Assembly: GCF_038051925.1 (NCBI RefSeq)
Contig: NZ_CP150634.1
Span: 2,984,300 to 3,048,299 of the forward strand
Source of the DNA: Methylotuvimicrobium sp. KM2
Lineage (GTDB): Bacteria > Pseudomonadota > Gammaproteobacteria > Methylococcales > Methylomonadaceae
Direction: 5' to 3'
DNA length: 64,000 nt
The notes under the pieces are model-generated. The model was given only the letters and a program-made list of their open reading frames with translations. It had not been told where the DNA came from and did no database searches. The translations under genes and the position numbers were made by a program. Shown one piece after another: positions 26,312-35,637 of the stretch. The first letter of the stretch is position 1. The number at the start of each line of letters is the position of its first letter.

Positions 26312-26755
26312 ATGGATATTAGAAAAATAAAAAAACTGATCGAGCTCATCGAAGAATCGGATATTGCCGAATTAGAAATCAGTGAGGGGGAAGAATCCGT
26401 CCGAATTAGTCGTTACTCGAATGCCGCCCAAGTGAACTACGCACCGGCTCAATTCGCTCCGACCACCCCATCTTCGGCACCCGCACCAAGCCCTGTAGAA
26501 CCGACAGAGAAAAAAATAACCGGTCATATTGTAAAATCGCCGATGGTCGGCACTTTCTACAGGTCCGCGTCTCCCGGCGCCAAACCTTTTGTCGATATCG
26601 GACAATCGGTACAAGCAGGCGATACTCTCTGTATCATAGAAGCGATGAAAATCCTCAACCAAATCGAAGCCGATAAAACCGGTACAGTAACGCAAATATT
26701 GGTTGAGAACAGCCAACCCGTCGAATATGACCAACCTTTGTTTGTCATTGAATAA
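26312..26755 (+). CDS. accB: Biotin carboxyl carrier protein of acetyl-CoA carboxylase
   Basis: 147 residues. A charged N-terminal domain is followed by a Pro/Ala-rich linker (about 44-68) and the biotinyl domain, with the biotin attached at K113 in EAMKILNQ. It carries carboxybiotin between AccC and the AccA/AccD carboxyltransferase in the first step of fatty-acid synthesis. The accC gene follows 20 bases later. Confidence 0.96.
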   Translation: MDIRKIKKLIELIEESDIAELEISEGEESVRISRYSNAAQVNYAPAQFAPTTPSSAPAPSPVEPTEKKITGHIVKSPMVGTFYRSASPGAKPFVDIGQSVQAGDTLCIIEAMKILNQIEADKTGTVTQILVENSQPVEYDQPLFVIE

Positions 26756-26775
26756 CAACCCAAAGGTATTTAATC

Positions 26776-28119
26776 ATGTTCGATAAAATAGTCATCGCCA
26801 ATCGAGGCGAAATAGCCTTGCGCATCTTGCGCGCTTGCCGTGAACTTGGAGTCAAGGTTGTCGCGGTACATTCCGTGGCGGACCGGGATCTAAAACATGT
26901 TAGGCTAGCCGATGAGTCGGTTTGCATAGGCCCCGCCCCATCCACCGATAGCTATCTAAATATCCCAGCCATCATAAGCGCGGCCGAAGTCACCGATGCC
27001 GAAGCCATTCATCCGGGATACGGCTTTCTATCGGAAAATGCCGATTTTTCGGAAAAAGTAAAGCAAAGCGGCTTTGTTTTCATCGGCCCGAATGCAGATA
27101 CGATCCGCATAATGGGCGATAAAATCGCCGCAAAAAAGGCAATGATAGCCGCCGGCATTCCCTGTGTACCGGGCAACGGCAATCCGTTAACCGACAATAA
27201 TAAGCAAAACCTGCAAATGGCTCAGGAAATCGGTTACCCGGTTATCATCAAAGCCGCCGGCGGCGGTGGCGGACGCGGAATGCGCACCGTACATACCGAA
27301 GCCGCATTGATCAATGCCATTACCATGACGAAAGCGGAAGCGAGTGCCGCGTTCGGAAACGATACCGTGTACATGGAAAAATTCCTGGAAGATCCCCGCC
27401 ATATCGAATTCCAGGTGATGGCCGATTCACACGGTAATGCGATCCATCTTGGCGAGCGCGATTGCTCGATGCAGCGAAGGCACCAAAAAGTCGTCGAAGA
27501 AGCGCCGGCACCGGGCATTACCGACGAAGAACGTAACCGTATGGGCGAATTGTGCGCCAAAGCTTGCCGCGATATCGGCTACCTGGGCGCAGGGACCTTC
27601 GAGTTCCTGTATGAAAAAGGCGAATTCTTCTTCATAGAAATGAATACGCGGGTTCAAGTCGAGCATCCGGTTACCGAAATGGTCACCGGCTTCGATATCG
27701 TTAAGGAACAATTACGTATCGCCTACGGATTACCCTTATCGATTACTCAAGAGCAAGTCAAAATTCAAGGTCATGCGATCGAGTGTCGACTGAATGCCGA
27801 AGACCCCAAGACCTTCATGCCCTGTCCCGGTACGATCCATCAATTCCACATGCCGGGCGGCCCCGGCATTCGGTGCGAAACACACATCTATAACGGCTAC
27901 AAAGTACCGCCTTATTATGATTCGATGATCGGTAAGCTAATCGCGCACGGCGAAAACCGCAATAGCGCCATTGCAAGAATGACAACCGCATTGAACGAAA
28001 TGGTGATCGACGGTATAAAAACGAATATACCGCTCCAAAAAGACATCATGACCGACTCCGGATTCATCGCCGGACAACGCAACATTCACTATCTTGAAAA
28101 GCTATTGGACTTAAACTAG
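26776..28119 (+). CDS. accC: Biotin carboxylase subunit of acetyl-CoA carboxylase
   Basis: 447 residues, the standard length. ATP-grasp enzyme that carboxylates biotin on AccB using ATP and bicarbonate. Visible: N-terminal [14 protein letters not shown], the glycine-rich ATP lid [11 protein letters not shown] near 163, the [18 protein letters not shown] motif and the catalytic [14 protein letters not shown]. It is the last gene of the aroQ-accBC unit; a strong hairpin follows the stop. Confidence 0.97.
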   Translation: MFDKIVIANRGEIALRILRACRELGVKVVAVHSVADRDLKHVRLADESVCIGPAPSTDSYLNIPAIISAAEVTDAEAIHPGYGFLSENADFSEKVKQSGFVFIGPNADTIRIMGDKIAAKKAMIAAGIPCVPGNGNPLTDNNKQNLQMAQEIGYPVIIKAAGGGGGRGMRTVHTEAALINAITMTKAEASAAFGNDTVYMEKFLEDPRHIEFQVMADSHGNAIHLGERDCSMQRRHQKVVEEAPAPGITDEERNRMGELCAKACRDIGYLGAGTFEFLYEKGEFFFIEMNTRVQVEHPVTEMVTGFDIVKEQLRIAYGLPLSITQEQVKIQGHAIECRLNAEDPKTFMPCPGTIHQFHMPGGPGIRCETHIYNGYKVPPYYDSMIGKLIAHGENRNSAIARMTTALNEMVIDGIKTNIPLQKDIMTDSGFIAGQRNIHYLEKLLDLN

Positions 28120-28131
28120 CATGCTTGATTG

Positions 28132-28161
28132 GGTCGGGTCACGCTATCGCTGACCCGACCG
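28132..28161. other. Hairpin after accC
   Basis: GGTCGGGTCA and TGACCCGACC form a perfect 10-bp stem around a 9-base loop. No T-run follows, so it is an RNA-stabilising or Rho-related hairpin rather than a standard intrinsic terminator. Confidence 0.6.
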
Positions 28162-28224
28162 CAAGATCCCAGCTGAGTAAGCATTTCCAGTAAATACCCT
28201 CCTTTAATCGACAATGATGGCTTT

Positions 28225-29106
28225 ATGTCCTGGCATCAATTAAGCGTGATTACCGACGAAGTCTCGGCGCCCGAACTTTCTGATTATTTCAGCGATCTGG
28301 GCGCGGTTTCGGTTACTTACATGGACGCCGAAGACCAACCGGTCTATGAGCCCCCGCCCGGCGAAACCAAGATCTGGCCTAATACAAAAGTCATCGCTTT
28401 GTTTGAACTCGATACCCAGCCGGAAGACATTAAAGCACGAGTATTCGACGCTTTTAATCGGCATTCGCTCAAGGAGTGGTCGGCGGAAATTCTGGAAGAC
28501 CAAGCCTGGGAACGCGCCTGGATGGAGTATTATCATCCGATGAAGTTTGCCGATAGACTTTGGGTTTGTCCGACCGGACAAGAGCAACAAGAGCCCGGCA
28601 CGGTTTGCCTGACTCTCGACCCGGGGCTTGCCTTTGGTACCGGCACGCATCCGACTACCGCATTGTGCCTGGAATGGCTTGCCGAACATGACCTGAGCGA
28701 CAAAACCGTCATCGACTACGGCTGCGGATCGGGAATATTGGCGGTTGCCGCCGTGTTGCTCGGCGCTCGTGAAGCTCATGCCATCGATATCGATCCGCAG
28801 GCACTAACGGCGACACACGACAATGCGATAAAAAACGGCATTGCCGATAAAATCCGATGCTACTTACCGGAACAATTCGCGGCCCGCACCGCCGACATCG
28901 TTATAGCCAATATCTTGGCTCAACCGCTGATCGAATTATCCGGCAAGATCGCCGCACTACTCGCTCCCTCCGGCTCTTTGGTTTTATCCGGTATTTTGAA
29001 CGAACAAGCCGAAGCCGTCAGCGCAGCGTACCGGCCTTTTATTACACTCAATCCGCCGGCAATCCAAGAGGACTGGTGTCGCCTGGACGGACGAAAAGAT
29101 AAATAA
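28225..29106 (+). CDS. prmA: Ribosomal protein L11 methyltransferase
   Basis: 293 residues. An N-terminal substrate-recognition domain (about 1-95) precedes a Rossmann methyltransferase domain with motif I VIDYGCGSGILAVAA near 161 and motif IV DIVIANILAQPL. The upstream LDPGLAFGTGTHPTT is the conserved SAM-site loop of PrmA. It trimethylates L11 at several amino groups; the effect is usually mild. The next gene starts 3 bases after its stop. Confidence 0.96.
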   Translation: MSWHQLSVITDEVSAPELSDYFSDLGAVSVTYMDAEDQPVYEPPPGETKIWPNTKVIALFELDTQPEDIKARVFDAFNRHSLKEWSAEILEDQAWERAWMEYYHPMKFADRLWVCPTGQEQQEPGTVCLTLDPGLAFGTGTHPTTALCLEWLAEHDLSDKTVIDYGCGSGILAVAAVLLGAREAHAIDIDPQALTATHDNAIKNGIADKIRCYLPEQFAARTADIVIANILAQPLIELSGKIAALLAPSGSLVLSGILNEQAEAVSAAYRPFITLNPPAIQEDWCRLDGRKDK

Positions 29107-29109
29107 GCG

Positions 29110-29754
29110 ATGTTCACACAATGCCCCGAATGTCACCACCCGCAAACGTTGACAATAGATCAATTACGCGAAACTCGGGGCATAATCCGCTGCAGCCACT
29201 GCTCGACGCAATTTGATGCACTGCAACGACTCGGCGAAACTCCGGCGGATGTTCCATTGGCCCCTTCTGAAGAACAACTACCCTGGGTACAAGACCGAAA
29301 GGCCGCTAACCCGCTTTTATGGAATTCATCGGCAGCCGCAGGCCTCATCCTGTTGTGCGGACAAATTATCTATTTCCAAGGTCCTTCGGCATTACAACAC
29401 GAAAAATTCAGACCCTGGTTCATTGAAGCGTGTTCTTATTTAGGCTGTTCATTACCCGACTACAGAAACCTGACCGACTTTTCGGTTTTAACGAGCTCGC
29501 TGATCTTGACCGCCGATCAAAATTACTATTTCAAGGCCACCATCAACAATCAGGCTGAATTCGCCCAACCGTATCCGGGCATTAAACTGACTTTATTGAA
29601 GCTTTCCGGCGAACCATTCGCGCAACGCGCATTTACACCGGACAATTTAACTTTCCGCACCGACAAAATCGCGCCTCACGAAACCATCGAAATCGGTCTC
29701 GCCATCGCCGCACCCAGCGCTTCGGTCGGCGGCTATACTTTCGAACTTATATAA
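29110..29754 (+). CDS. DUF3426 zinc-ribbon membrane protein
   Basis: 214 residues. The N-terminus has an MJ0042-type zinc finger, CPECHHP followed by CSHCSTQF, at about 4-38. A single hydrophobic helix follows (about 76-92, SSAAAGLILLCGQIIYF), then the DUF3426 domain (CSYLGCSLPDYRNLTDF, then beta-rich sequence). Function is unknown; prmA-DUF3426 neighbours are common in beta- and gammaproteobacteria. Its TAA stop coincides with the first bases of repeat D1. Confidence 0.85.
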   Translation: MFTQCPECHHPQTLTIDQLRETRGIIRCSHCSTQFDALQRLGETPADVPLAPSEEQLPWVQDRKAANPLLWNSSAAAGLILLCGQIIYFQGPSALQHEKFRPWFIEACSYLGCSLPDYRNLTDFSVLTSSLILTADQNYYFKATINNQAEFAQPYPGIKLTLLKLSGEPFAQRAFTPDNLTFRTDKIAPHETIEIGLAIAAPSASVGGYTFELI

Positions 29755-29903
29755 CCCAGCATTAACAAATGTAGTGTCTACGGCCTATGCTACTGAAATA
29801 ACAAAATCAAAAATCATGCAAAATTTAACTTTGTAGCGCCATAAAATTTATTATCACATATTTTTTCAATAACTTATGATAGAGAAATGTTAAAGCTGGG
29901 TTA
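29752..29903. mobile_element. Family D miniature inverted-repeat element D1
   Basis: This AT-rich 152-bp element starts TAACCCAGCATTAACAAATG and ends with an inverted copy, AATGTTAAAGCTGGGTTA. It fills the whole space between the DUF3426 stop and rlmI. TA at both ends is consistent with a TA target duplication. The TAA stop of the upstream gene is formed at the left boundary. There is no coding sequence. Confidence 0.75.
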
Positions 29904-29907
29904 ATTC

Positions 29908-31104
29908 ATGCCGCATCCTGAAATTTATTTAAAGAAAAACGAAGACCGACGCTTGCGCCAAGGCCATTTATGGGTTTTCAGTAATGAAATCGACACCAAA
30001 CGAAGCGCGCCCAACGATTTAGAACCCGGGCAACTGGTTAATATCCTTGCGGCCGACGGCAAACAACTAGGAAGCGCCTACTTTAATCCGCACACCTTAA
30101 TTTGCGCGCGCTTATTATCCAGAAAGTCCGACTTGAGCTGTAGCGTCAAATTTTTTAAAAAACGACTAAGTACCGCATTGCAACTGCGCGAACAACTCTT
30201 CGGTAAACCTTATTATCGTCTTGTGTTCGGAGAAAGCGACGGCCTGCCCGGCTTGGTTGTGGACCGTTTCGGCGATGTTTTATCGGTGCAAATCACGACC
30301 GCCGGCATTGAACGCCACAGAAACGAATTACTGACCGCTTTGATCGAATTGTTTAACCCGCAAGCCATCGTATTGAAAAACGACAATAGTCAACGTGCAT
30401 TGGAAGGCTTACCTTTAGACAATGAAATCATATACGGCAGTTTGCCGGAAACAATGATCATTGAAGAAAATGGGTGCTTATTTAGAGTCGATATTCAAGA
30501 AGGCCAAAAAACCGGCTGGTTTTACGACCATCGCGACAGCCGCAATCGTCTTATGCAACTATGTAAAGAACGAAGTGTATTGGATTTGTTCTGCTATACC
30601 GGCGCTTGGAGTATTCCTGCGGCCGTCGCCGGAGCCTCCGAAGTCACTTGCGTAGACGCCTCCGAAAATGCACTGAAGCTTGCATCGAAAAATGCGCAAT
30701 TAAACGGTGTGGACGCAAAGATGAAATTCAAGCACAGCGATGTATTCGATTTTCTGAAGGCTGCCCGTCAAGAAAACCGACATTACGATACTATCGTCCT
30801 TGATCCGCCCGCATTGATCAAACGCAAAAAAGATTTTAAGCAGGGCTACGAAGCTTACCGGCGCCTCAATCATTTAGCCTTGCAAATATTATCTCCGAAC
30901 GGCATACTGGTTTCAGCATCCTGTTCACACCATCTAGGACGCGATGCGCTCCACGAGATCCTAAGATCTTCCGCGCGTCATATAGATCGACATTTAATTT
31001 TTTTTGCCGCCGACGGACAGGGCCCCGATCACCCGATACACCCGGCAATACCCGAAACGGATTATCTAAAGACGTTTTTTTGCGCCGTTTCTCCAAGCTT
31101 ATGA
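29908..31104 (+). CDS. rlmI: 23S rRNA methyltransferase of the RlmI family
   Basis: 398 residues. An N-terminal PUA-like RNA-binding domain (RRLRQGHLWVFSNEI) is followed by a methyltransferase core with SAM motif VLDLFCYTGAWS near 222 and catalytic-site motif LDPPALIKRKKDF near 302. A conserved SASCSHH segment lies near 345. In E. coli RlmI makes m5C1962 in 23S rRNA; the same specificity is inferred. The start codon is 5 bases from element D1, so any Shine-Dalgarno must come from the element end (AAAGCTGGG). Confidence 0.88.
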   Translation: MPHPEIYLKKNEDRRLRQGHLWVFSNEIDTKRSAPNDLEPGQLVNILAADGKQLGSAYFNPHTLICARLLSRKSDLSCSVKFFKKRLSTALQLREQLFGKPYYRLVFGESDGLPGLVVDRFGDVLSVQITTAGIERHRNELLTALIELFNPQAIVLKNDNSQRALEGLPLDNEIIYGSLPETMIIEENGCLFRVDIQEGQKTGWFYDHRDSRNRLMQLCKERSVLDLFCYTGAWSIPAAVAGASEVTCVDASENALKLASKNAQLNGVDAKMKFKHSDVFDFLKAARQENRHYDTIVLDPPALIKRKKDFKQGYEAYRRLNHLALQILSPNGILVSASCSHHLGRDALHEILRSSARHIDRHLIFFAADGQGPDHPIHPAIPETDYLKTFFCAVSPSL

Positions 31105-31116
31105 CCTTTTCGTTAT

Positions 31117-31323
31117 ATGCCTACTGAAGCAACAAAGCCGCCATGCGCATTGTGCGGCCAATCGGTTGAAATAAAAGCCTTTACATTCGACACACCTACA
31201 AAACAGTTATTCTTCTGCTGTGCCGGTTGTTTAAGCATTTATCAACTGCTCAACGAAAATCAAAGCACCGACGCTAATCAATCCGACGACCCAATCACAC
31301 CACCTAATAAAGAGGTCTATTAA
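31117..31323 (+). CDS. Small cysteine-rich metal-binding-like protein
   Basis: 68 residues with CALCGQ near the N-terminus and FFCCAGCLSIYQLL in the middle. The two motifs resemble the N-terminal metal-binding domain of CcoI/CopA-type P-type ATPases, but no ATPase follows. The C-terminal third is polar and likely disordered. It lies 12 bases after rlmI and two bases before the next gene, so it is probably co-transcribed. I do not know a specific function; metal handling is only suggested by the cysteines. Confidence 0.7.
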   Translation: MPTEATKPPCALCGQSVEIKAFTFDTPTKQLFFCCAGCLSIYQLLNENQSTDANQSDDPITPPNKEVY

Positions 31324-31325
31324 CC

Positions 31326-31868
31326 ATGAAAGCCTGCAATTCCTGCGCTCACCGCGTTGCCATCGGACGCAATTACCGAAACGTTCCTGTTTGGAAAAGA
31401 GCGATTGGAGTACCGTTGATTTATTTACCGATACTGACGTTACCATTCGTATTTGCTAGCGCTTACCTAACCTATCTACATTTACGTTTGATCGGCGCCA
31501 AAGACCTCAAAACCTTATCCGACTTCTTGCCGGCCCGCTCGACCCATCGCTATAACTTAAAAAACCAAATTACAATGGACCCAACATTCAAATTGAGTCC
31601 TTCACAATCGAAACTTTATTGGCTATTCAACTGCACTTGGTATTGCCCACTCAGCGTCGGCCTGTTCGAATGGCATACTTACATGGTCAAAATCGTTGAA
31701 AATTGGTGGTGCCCATTCGGTCACGAGAAAAAAGAAAACTATAAAGACGGTGCTATCGATAAATCGTTCTGGCATATTTATCAAAATGATGAAGACAAAC
31801 TTAACCCGGAAGACCGTGTTAACCCCATCTGGAATGACGAAGTTGAAAAAGAGCAAGAGGAAAGGTGA
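31326..31868 (+). CDS. Unknown membrane protein with N-terminal CxxC
   Basis: 180 residues. It begins MKACNSCAHR, then has one long hydrophobic stretch (about 27-52, GVPLIYLPILTLPFVFASAYL). The rest is soluble and rich in Trp, Tyr and Cys (NCTWYCPLSVGLFEWHTYMV, ENWWCPFGHEKK). I do not recognise the family. Adjacent Cys-rich gene 31117 suggests a joint metal or redox function. The last residues (EKEQEER) are encoded by the start of a GA-rich simple repeat that continues beyond the stop, so the C-terminus may be of recent origin. Confidence 0.7.
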   Translation: MKACNSCAHRVAIGRNYRNVPVWKRAIGVPLIYLPILTLPFVFASAYLTYLHLRLIGAKDLKTLSDFLPARSTHRYNLKNQITMDPTFKLSPSQSKLYWLFNCTWYCPLSVGLFEWHTYMVKIVENWWCPFGHEKKENYKDGAIDKSFWHIYQNDEDKLNPEDRVNPIWNDEVEKEQEER

Positions 31869-31897
31869 AAGAAAAAAGAGGAAAGAGGAAAGAGTAA
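31855..31897. repeat. GA-rich simple repeat (GAGGAAA units)
   Basis: Imperfect repeats of GAGGAAAG run across the stop codon of the preceding gene. The reverse complement of a very similar tract occurs at 45893-45945. Confidence 0.7.
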
Positions 31898-31910
31898 TAG
31901 TGAGCAGTAC

Positions 31911-31993
31911 GTAGCCCTTATGCAGCGCCAGCGGAATACGGGAAATTCTTGGCATCGTCCTTCCAGAAGAAGCTACGCTTCATCCGAACTACG
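31911..31993. repeat. Family G palindrome G2
   Basis: GTAGCCCTTATGCAGCG at the left pairs imperfectly with AGCTACGCTTCATCC at the right. It is a diverged copy of the palindrome at 19287. It sits between the unknown membrane-protein gene and dusB. Confidence 0.65.
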
Positions 31994-32012
31994 CTTATTG
32001 AAGCGCCGGTCT

Positions 32013-32043
32013 GCATTTCCACGCAGGAGCGTGAGAACGAGGA
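32013..32043. repeat. REP-like hairpin, family F
   Basis: CATTTCCACGCAGGAGCGTGAGAACG is a diverged copy of the ATTCCCACGCTGGAGCGTGGGAACG hairpin found at several other sites in the window. Confidence 0.6.
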
Positions 32044-32085
32044 AAAACTCCATTCACTATTCACTGATCACCGCTAACTAAAACC

Positions 32086-33069
32086 ATGCAAATAGGACCG
32101 CATACTCTCGAAAACAATCTAATCCTCGCCCCAATGGCCGGAATTACCGACCGTCCGTTCAGAACGCTCTGTAAACAATTCGGCGCGGGACTTGCCGTAT
32201 CTGAAATGGTCAGCTCCCTGCCGTCATTGCAAACCAATAAACGCACCTTATTAAAAGCTGACCACAGCGGCGAAACGGGCCTACGTTCGGTGCAGATTGT
32301 CGGAACAAATCCGCGGCAAATGGCCGACACCGCTAAACTTAACGTCGACCGGGGCGCCGACATCATCGATATCAACATGGGATGCCCGGCAAAAAAAGTC
32401 TGTGCAGTCGCCGCCGGCTCTGCCCTAATGAGAGATGAGGATCTAGTCAAACGCATTCTCGAAGCCGTCGTCGAGGCAGTTTCGGTTCCAGTCACATTGA
32501 AAATCCGCACCGGCTGGGATCCGCAAAATCGTAATGCGCCGACTATCGCTAAAATAGCCGAAGACGCCGGCATTGCCGCACTGACCATACATGGCCGAAC
32601 ACGCGCCTGTAAATTCAATGGCAACGCCGAATACGAAACCATCAAGCAAATCAAAAAAATCATCGCAATTCCGGTCATCGCGAACGGCGACATCGACTCG
32701 GCCGACAAAGCTCGTTATGTCCTGAAAAAAACGGGGGCCGATGCGCTTATGATCGGCCGCGGCGCTCAAGGCAACCCTTGGATTTTTAGCGACATAATCA
32801 ATTCTTTACATAACGAAGAACCCTTAGAATCGCAAACTATCGACTCGACCCGCGAAACTTTATTGAGTCATGTACAACAATTATATAGTTTCTACGGCAA
32901 CCTAAGCGGTGTTAAAATAGCGCGCAAACATATCGGTTGGTATCTTGACAGGCTCGGCATCTTGCCTGTCGAAATTCGCAATGCTATCAACCGAGCTCAA
33001 CAGCCGACCGAACAAATTCAGCATATCGACTCGGCATTCCGGCATTTTTCATACCATCGTGCTGCATAA
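32086..33069 (+). CDS. dusB: tRNA-dihydrouridine synthase B
   Basis: 327 residues. FMN-dependent enzyme that reduces U to dihydrouridine in tRNA (U17 in E. coli). The N-terminal LAPMAGITDRPFR, the catalytic-Cys motif NMGCPAKKV near 101, TLKIRTGW, LTIHGRTR and the phosphate-binding GADALMIGRGAQGNPW are all present. The fis gene starts directly after its stop, a pairing conserved across gammaproteobacteria, where dusB is the promoter-proximal gene of fis. Confidence 0.96.
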   Translation: MQIGPHTLENNLILAPMAGITDRPFRTLCKQFGAGLAVSEMVSSLPSLQTNKRTLLKADHSGETGLRSVQIVGTNPRQMADTAKLNVDRGADIIDINMGCPAKKVCAVAAGSALMRDEDLVKRILEAVVEAVSVPVTLKIRTGWDPQNRNAPTIAKIAEDAGIAALTIHGRTRACKFNGNAEYETIKQIKKIIAIPVIANGDIDSADKARYVLKKTGADALMIGRGAQGNPWIFSDIINSLHNEEPLESQTIDSTRETLLSHVQQLYSFYGNLSGVKIARKHIGWYLDRLGILPVEIRNAINRAQQPTEQIQHIDSAFRHFSYHRAA

Positions 33070-33070
33070 T

Positions 33071-33355
33071 ATGGAAGCAACTCAACAATCCGCTAAGGTG
33101 ATTAATATTGACAATAAAATACCGACCGCAATACCGTTGTCTGCACAGGTCAAACAAGCCATTGAGCTCTATTTTTCGCAACTAAACGGTCATGATGCGG
33201 CAGGACTCCACGCAATGGTCATCGGCGAAGTCGAAAAACCGCTGCTGGAAGTCACGCTACAGCATGCCGGTTATAACCAAACCAAGGCAGCCAAAGTACT
33301 CGGTTTAAGCCGTAGCACCTTACGTAAAAAACTGGACCAATACGGTATCTCTTAA
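33071..33355 (+). CDS. fis: Nucleoid-associated DNA-binding protein Fis
   Basis: 94 residues, close to the 98 of E. coli Fis. The C-terminal helix-turn-helix TLQHAGYNQTKAAKVLGLSRSTLRKKL is typical of Fis/NtrC-type DNA binding (the key residues are in AAKVLGLSRSTL). The N-terminal beta-hairpin region is shorter. It is predicted to bend DNA at rRNA and other growth-linked promoters. The ATG at 33071 lies one base after the dusB stop. Its TAA stop is also the first three bases of element D2. Confidence 0.95.
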   Translation: MEATQQSAKVINIDNKIPTAIPLSAQVKQAIELYFSQLNGHDAAGLHAMVIGEVEKPLLEVTLQHAGYNQTKAAKVLGLSRSTLRKKLDQYGIS

Positions 33356-33434
33356 CCCAGCCTTAACATTTAGTAAAGATAGGGTATTAAAAATAACAAA
33401 CATTATGAAACTACATTTGTTAAAGCTGCGTTCA
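33353..33434. mobile_element. Family D miniature inverted-repeat element D2
   Basis: This 82-bp element starts TAACCCAGCCTTAACATTTA at the fis stop codon and ends ATTTGTTAAAGCTGCGTTCA. It is shorter than D1 and D3, and the right end has lost the terminal TTA match. Confidence 0.65.
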
Positions 33435-33540
33435 TTTTTACTAATATCGCTTTCGTTCAAGGATATTATTTTTCCGGGCTACCTAAAAAAAATTTAACCA
33501 CGAAAAGAAAAAGGCATTAATCGAATTGTCGAAAAGTAAG

Positions 33541-33680
33541 TATTCAGTCCCCCAGCTATTCTCGTTCCCGTGCTTTGCGTGGGAACGCCTGAGTACCGCT
33601 CCAGCGTTACGAGACGATAGAGCGTCTCGGTCTTCATTCCCACGCTGGAGCGTGGGAACGATAAGGGGGAAATAATTACG
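33541..33680. repeat. Family F composite repeat F1 (near-identical inverted copy at 43816)
   Basis: A 140-bp unit with three hairpins: CGTTCCC/GGGAACG, GAGACG/CGTCTC and ATTCCCACG/CGTGGGAACG. The unit from TATTCAGTCCCC to AATAATTACG is repeated almost exactly on the opposite strand at 43816-43958. It lies between fis and purH. Confidence 0.85.
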
Positions 33681-33814
33681 TCGAAAATCGATGAACACCC
33701 TTTCTATAATCCCTAAGGTCTTCATAAACTTTCTATTTTTTGTGGCTTAACTGCCCAGTGATACCTGAAACCCTTTTCGATACCGATCAACACTCCTTAC
33801 CCGAGGCCCCACTC

Positions 33815-35374
33815 ATGTACAAAAAAGTTACTCGCGCACTAGTCAGCGTTTCCGACAAATACGGCATCGTTGAATTCTGCCGAGCACTGAACGACTTAGG
33901 CATTGAAGTTTTATCAACCGGCGGTACGGCAAAAGCCCTGGCTGAACAAGACATTCCTGTTATTGAAGTCTCCGACTATACCGGTTTTCCGGAAATGATG
34001 GACGGAAGAGTCAAAACCCTGCATCCGAAGATACACGGCGGTATATTGGCCCGGCGCGGCATCGACGATGAAGTGATGGCCGCCAACGGCATCGCTGCGA
34101 TCGACATGGTCGTGGTTAACCTTTATCCGTTCGAGAAAACCATCGCCAGACCGGATTGCGACCTGGAAACTGCAATCGAAAATATCGACATCGGCGGACC
34201 GACAATGATTCGCGCGGCCGCCAAAAACCATAACGATGTCGCTGTCGTCGTGGACCCAAGGGATTACGAAGCCATCTTGTCGGAATTGAGAGAAAACAAC
34301 ATTGGCTTATCTCAAGAAACACGTTTCAGCTTAGCCTTGAAATGTTTTCAACATACCGCAAATTACGATACCGCGATTTCAGCCTACCTGGGCCAAGTGA
34401 ATAGCCAAACGTTTCCCGAAGTCCTGAATTTGCAGTTCAAACTCAAACAAACCATGCGTTATGGTGAAAACCCTCACCAATCGGCCGCTTTTTACCGGGA
34501 GCGCAACCCGGCTGCAGGAAGCATCGCCGCCGCGAATCAAATACAAGGCAAAGAACTTTCCTATAACAATATCGCCGACTCTGACGCCGCGCTTGAATGC
34601 GTCAAGTCCTTCGAAGAGCAAGCCGCCTGCGTCATCGTTAAACATGCGAATCCATGCGGCGTCGCAATCGCGGACACTATTCTAGAGGCTTACAACAGAG
34701 CCCATGCGACCGACCCGACCTCGGCATTCGGCGGCATCATCGCTTTCAACCGAGAACTCGATGAAGCAACCGCCTCGGCCATCATCGAACGCCAATTCGT
34801 CGAAGTCATTATCGCGCCTACAGTTAACAACGACGCACGCGCTATTCTCGCGAAAAAACAAAATGTCAGGGTTCTCGAAACGGGTATCTGGACCAGCGGT
34901 AACGAGCCAGGCTTCGATTACAAAAAAGTGACCGGCGGATTATTGGTGCAAGATCGCGATCACGGCACCGTGGCACAAGCCGAACTAAAAGTTGTCAGTC
35001 GCCGCGCTCCGACTGCACAGGAACTCGCCGACTTGATGTTTGCTTGGAAGGTAGCCAAATTCGTCAAATCAAACGCGATCGTCTATTGCAAAAACGGTCA
35101 AACGATCGGCGTCGGCGCCGGACAAATGAGCCGCGTATATTCGGCTAAAATCGCCGGAATCAAAGCCGCCGACGAAAACTTGTCCGTGCCGGGTTCGGTG
35201 ATGGCATCGGACGCGTTCTTTCCGTTTCGCGACGGCATCGATTCGGCCGCAGAATGCGGTATCACAGCCGTGATTCAACCCGGCGGATCGATGCGCGACA
35301 ACGAAGTCATTGCGGCGGCCGACGAGCACGATATCGCAATGGTTTTTACCGGCATGCGCCATTTCCGGCACTAG
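33815..35374 (+). CDS. purH: Bifunctional AICAR formyltransferase / IMP cyclohydrolase
   Basis: 519 residues, standard for PurH, which performs the last two steps of IMP synthesis. The N-terminal MGS-like cyclohydrolase domain ([38 protein letters not shown]) spans about 1-190. The formyltransferase domain (about 200-519) has [10 protein letters not shown], the KHANPCGVA catalytic Lys-His motif and [10 protein letters not shown]. An ATG at 33815 fits the family start; an upstream in-frame ATG at 33740 would add 25 residues not expected in PurH. purD follows after a repeat-filled gap. Confidence 0.96.
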   Translation: MYKKVTRALVSVSDKYGIVEFCRALNDLGIEVLSTGGTAKALAEQDIPVIEVSDYTGFPEMMDGRVKTLHPKIHGGILARRGIDDEVMAANGIAAIDMVVVNLYPFEKTIARPDCDLETAIENIDIGGPTMIRAAAKNHNDVAVVVDPRDYEAILSELRENNIGLSQETRFSLALKCFQHTANYDTAISAYLGQVNSQTFPEVLNLQFKLKQTMRYGENPHQSAAFYRERNPAAGSIAAANQIQGKELSYNNIADSDAALECVKSFEEQAACVIVKHANPCGVAIADTILEAYNRAHATDPTSAFGGIIAFNRELDEATASAIIERQFVEVIIAPTVNNDARAILAKKQNVRVLETGIWTSGNEPGFDYKKVTGGLLVQDRDHGTVAQAELKVVSRRAPTAQELADLMFAWKVAKFVKSNAIVYCKNGQTIGVGAGQMSRVYSAKIAGIKAADENLSVPGSVMASDAFFPFRDGIDSAAECGITAVIQPGGSMRDNEVIAAADEHDIAMVFTGMRHFRH

Positions 35375-35404
35375 CCACTATCATCAAAATAGAACTCGGT
35401 TAGC

Positions 35405-35552
35405 ATCACTGCCATTAAGGAATATGCACAAAATAACTTCTACAAGTAATAGGCTTTGCGGCGGTGCGGTGACTCACTTGACAGGACACCGAGAATACAT
35501 CCATGTAGGCTTAACGTCGGCGACTGATTGCCATGGATGGCAGGCTTTTCTG
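35405..35552. repeat. Family B repeat B3 (empty C site)
   Basis: From AAGGAATATGCACAAAATA through GACTCACTTGACAGGACACC and on to ATTGCCATGGATGG, this matches the reverse complement of repeat B4 at 52144-52465. At the position where B4 carries the C elements, B3 reads GAGAATACATCC without an insert. Confidence 0.8.
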
Positions 35553-35553
35553 G

Positions 35554-35637
35554 TTCCCACGGTCCTCCGTGGGAAGCCATACCTTGGCTATCGAGACAAA
35601 ATCGGTATACATTCCCATGCTTGAGCAGTGGGAACGA
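35554..35637. repeat. Two family F hairpins
   Basis: TTCCCACGG/CCGTGGGAA (35554-35575) and CATTCCCATGC/GCAGTGGGAACG (35609-35637) are REP-like hairpins of the same family as those at 45749 and 52521. Confidence 0.65.

Noticed and set aside
29752..29903. Common origin of families C and D because both ends contain ACCCAGC
   Set aside because: Only about seven bases are shared; the duplications (TGAA against TA), lengths and interiors differ, so the likeness may be chance.
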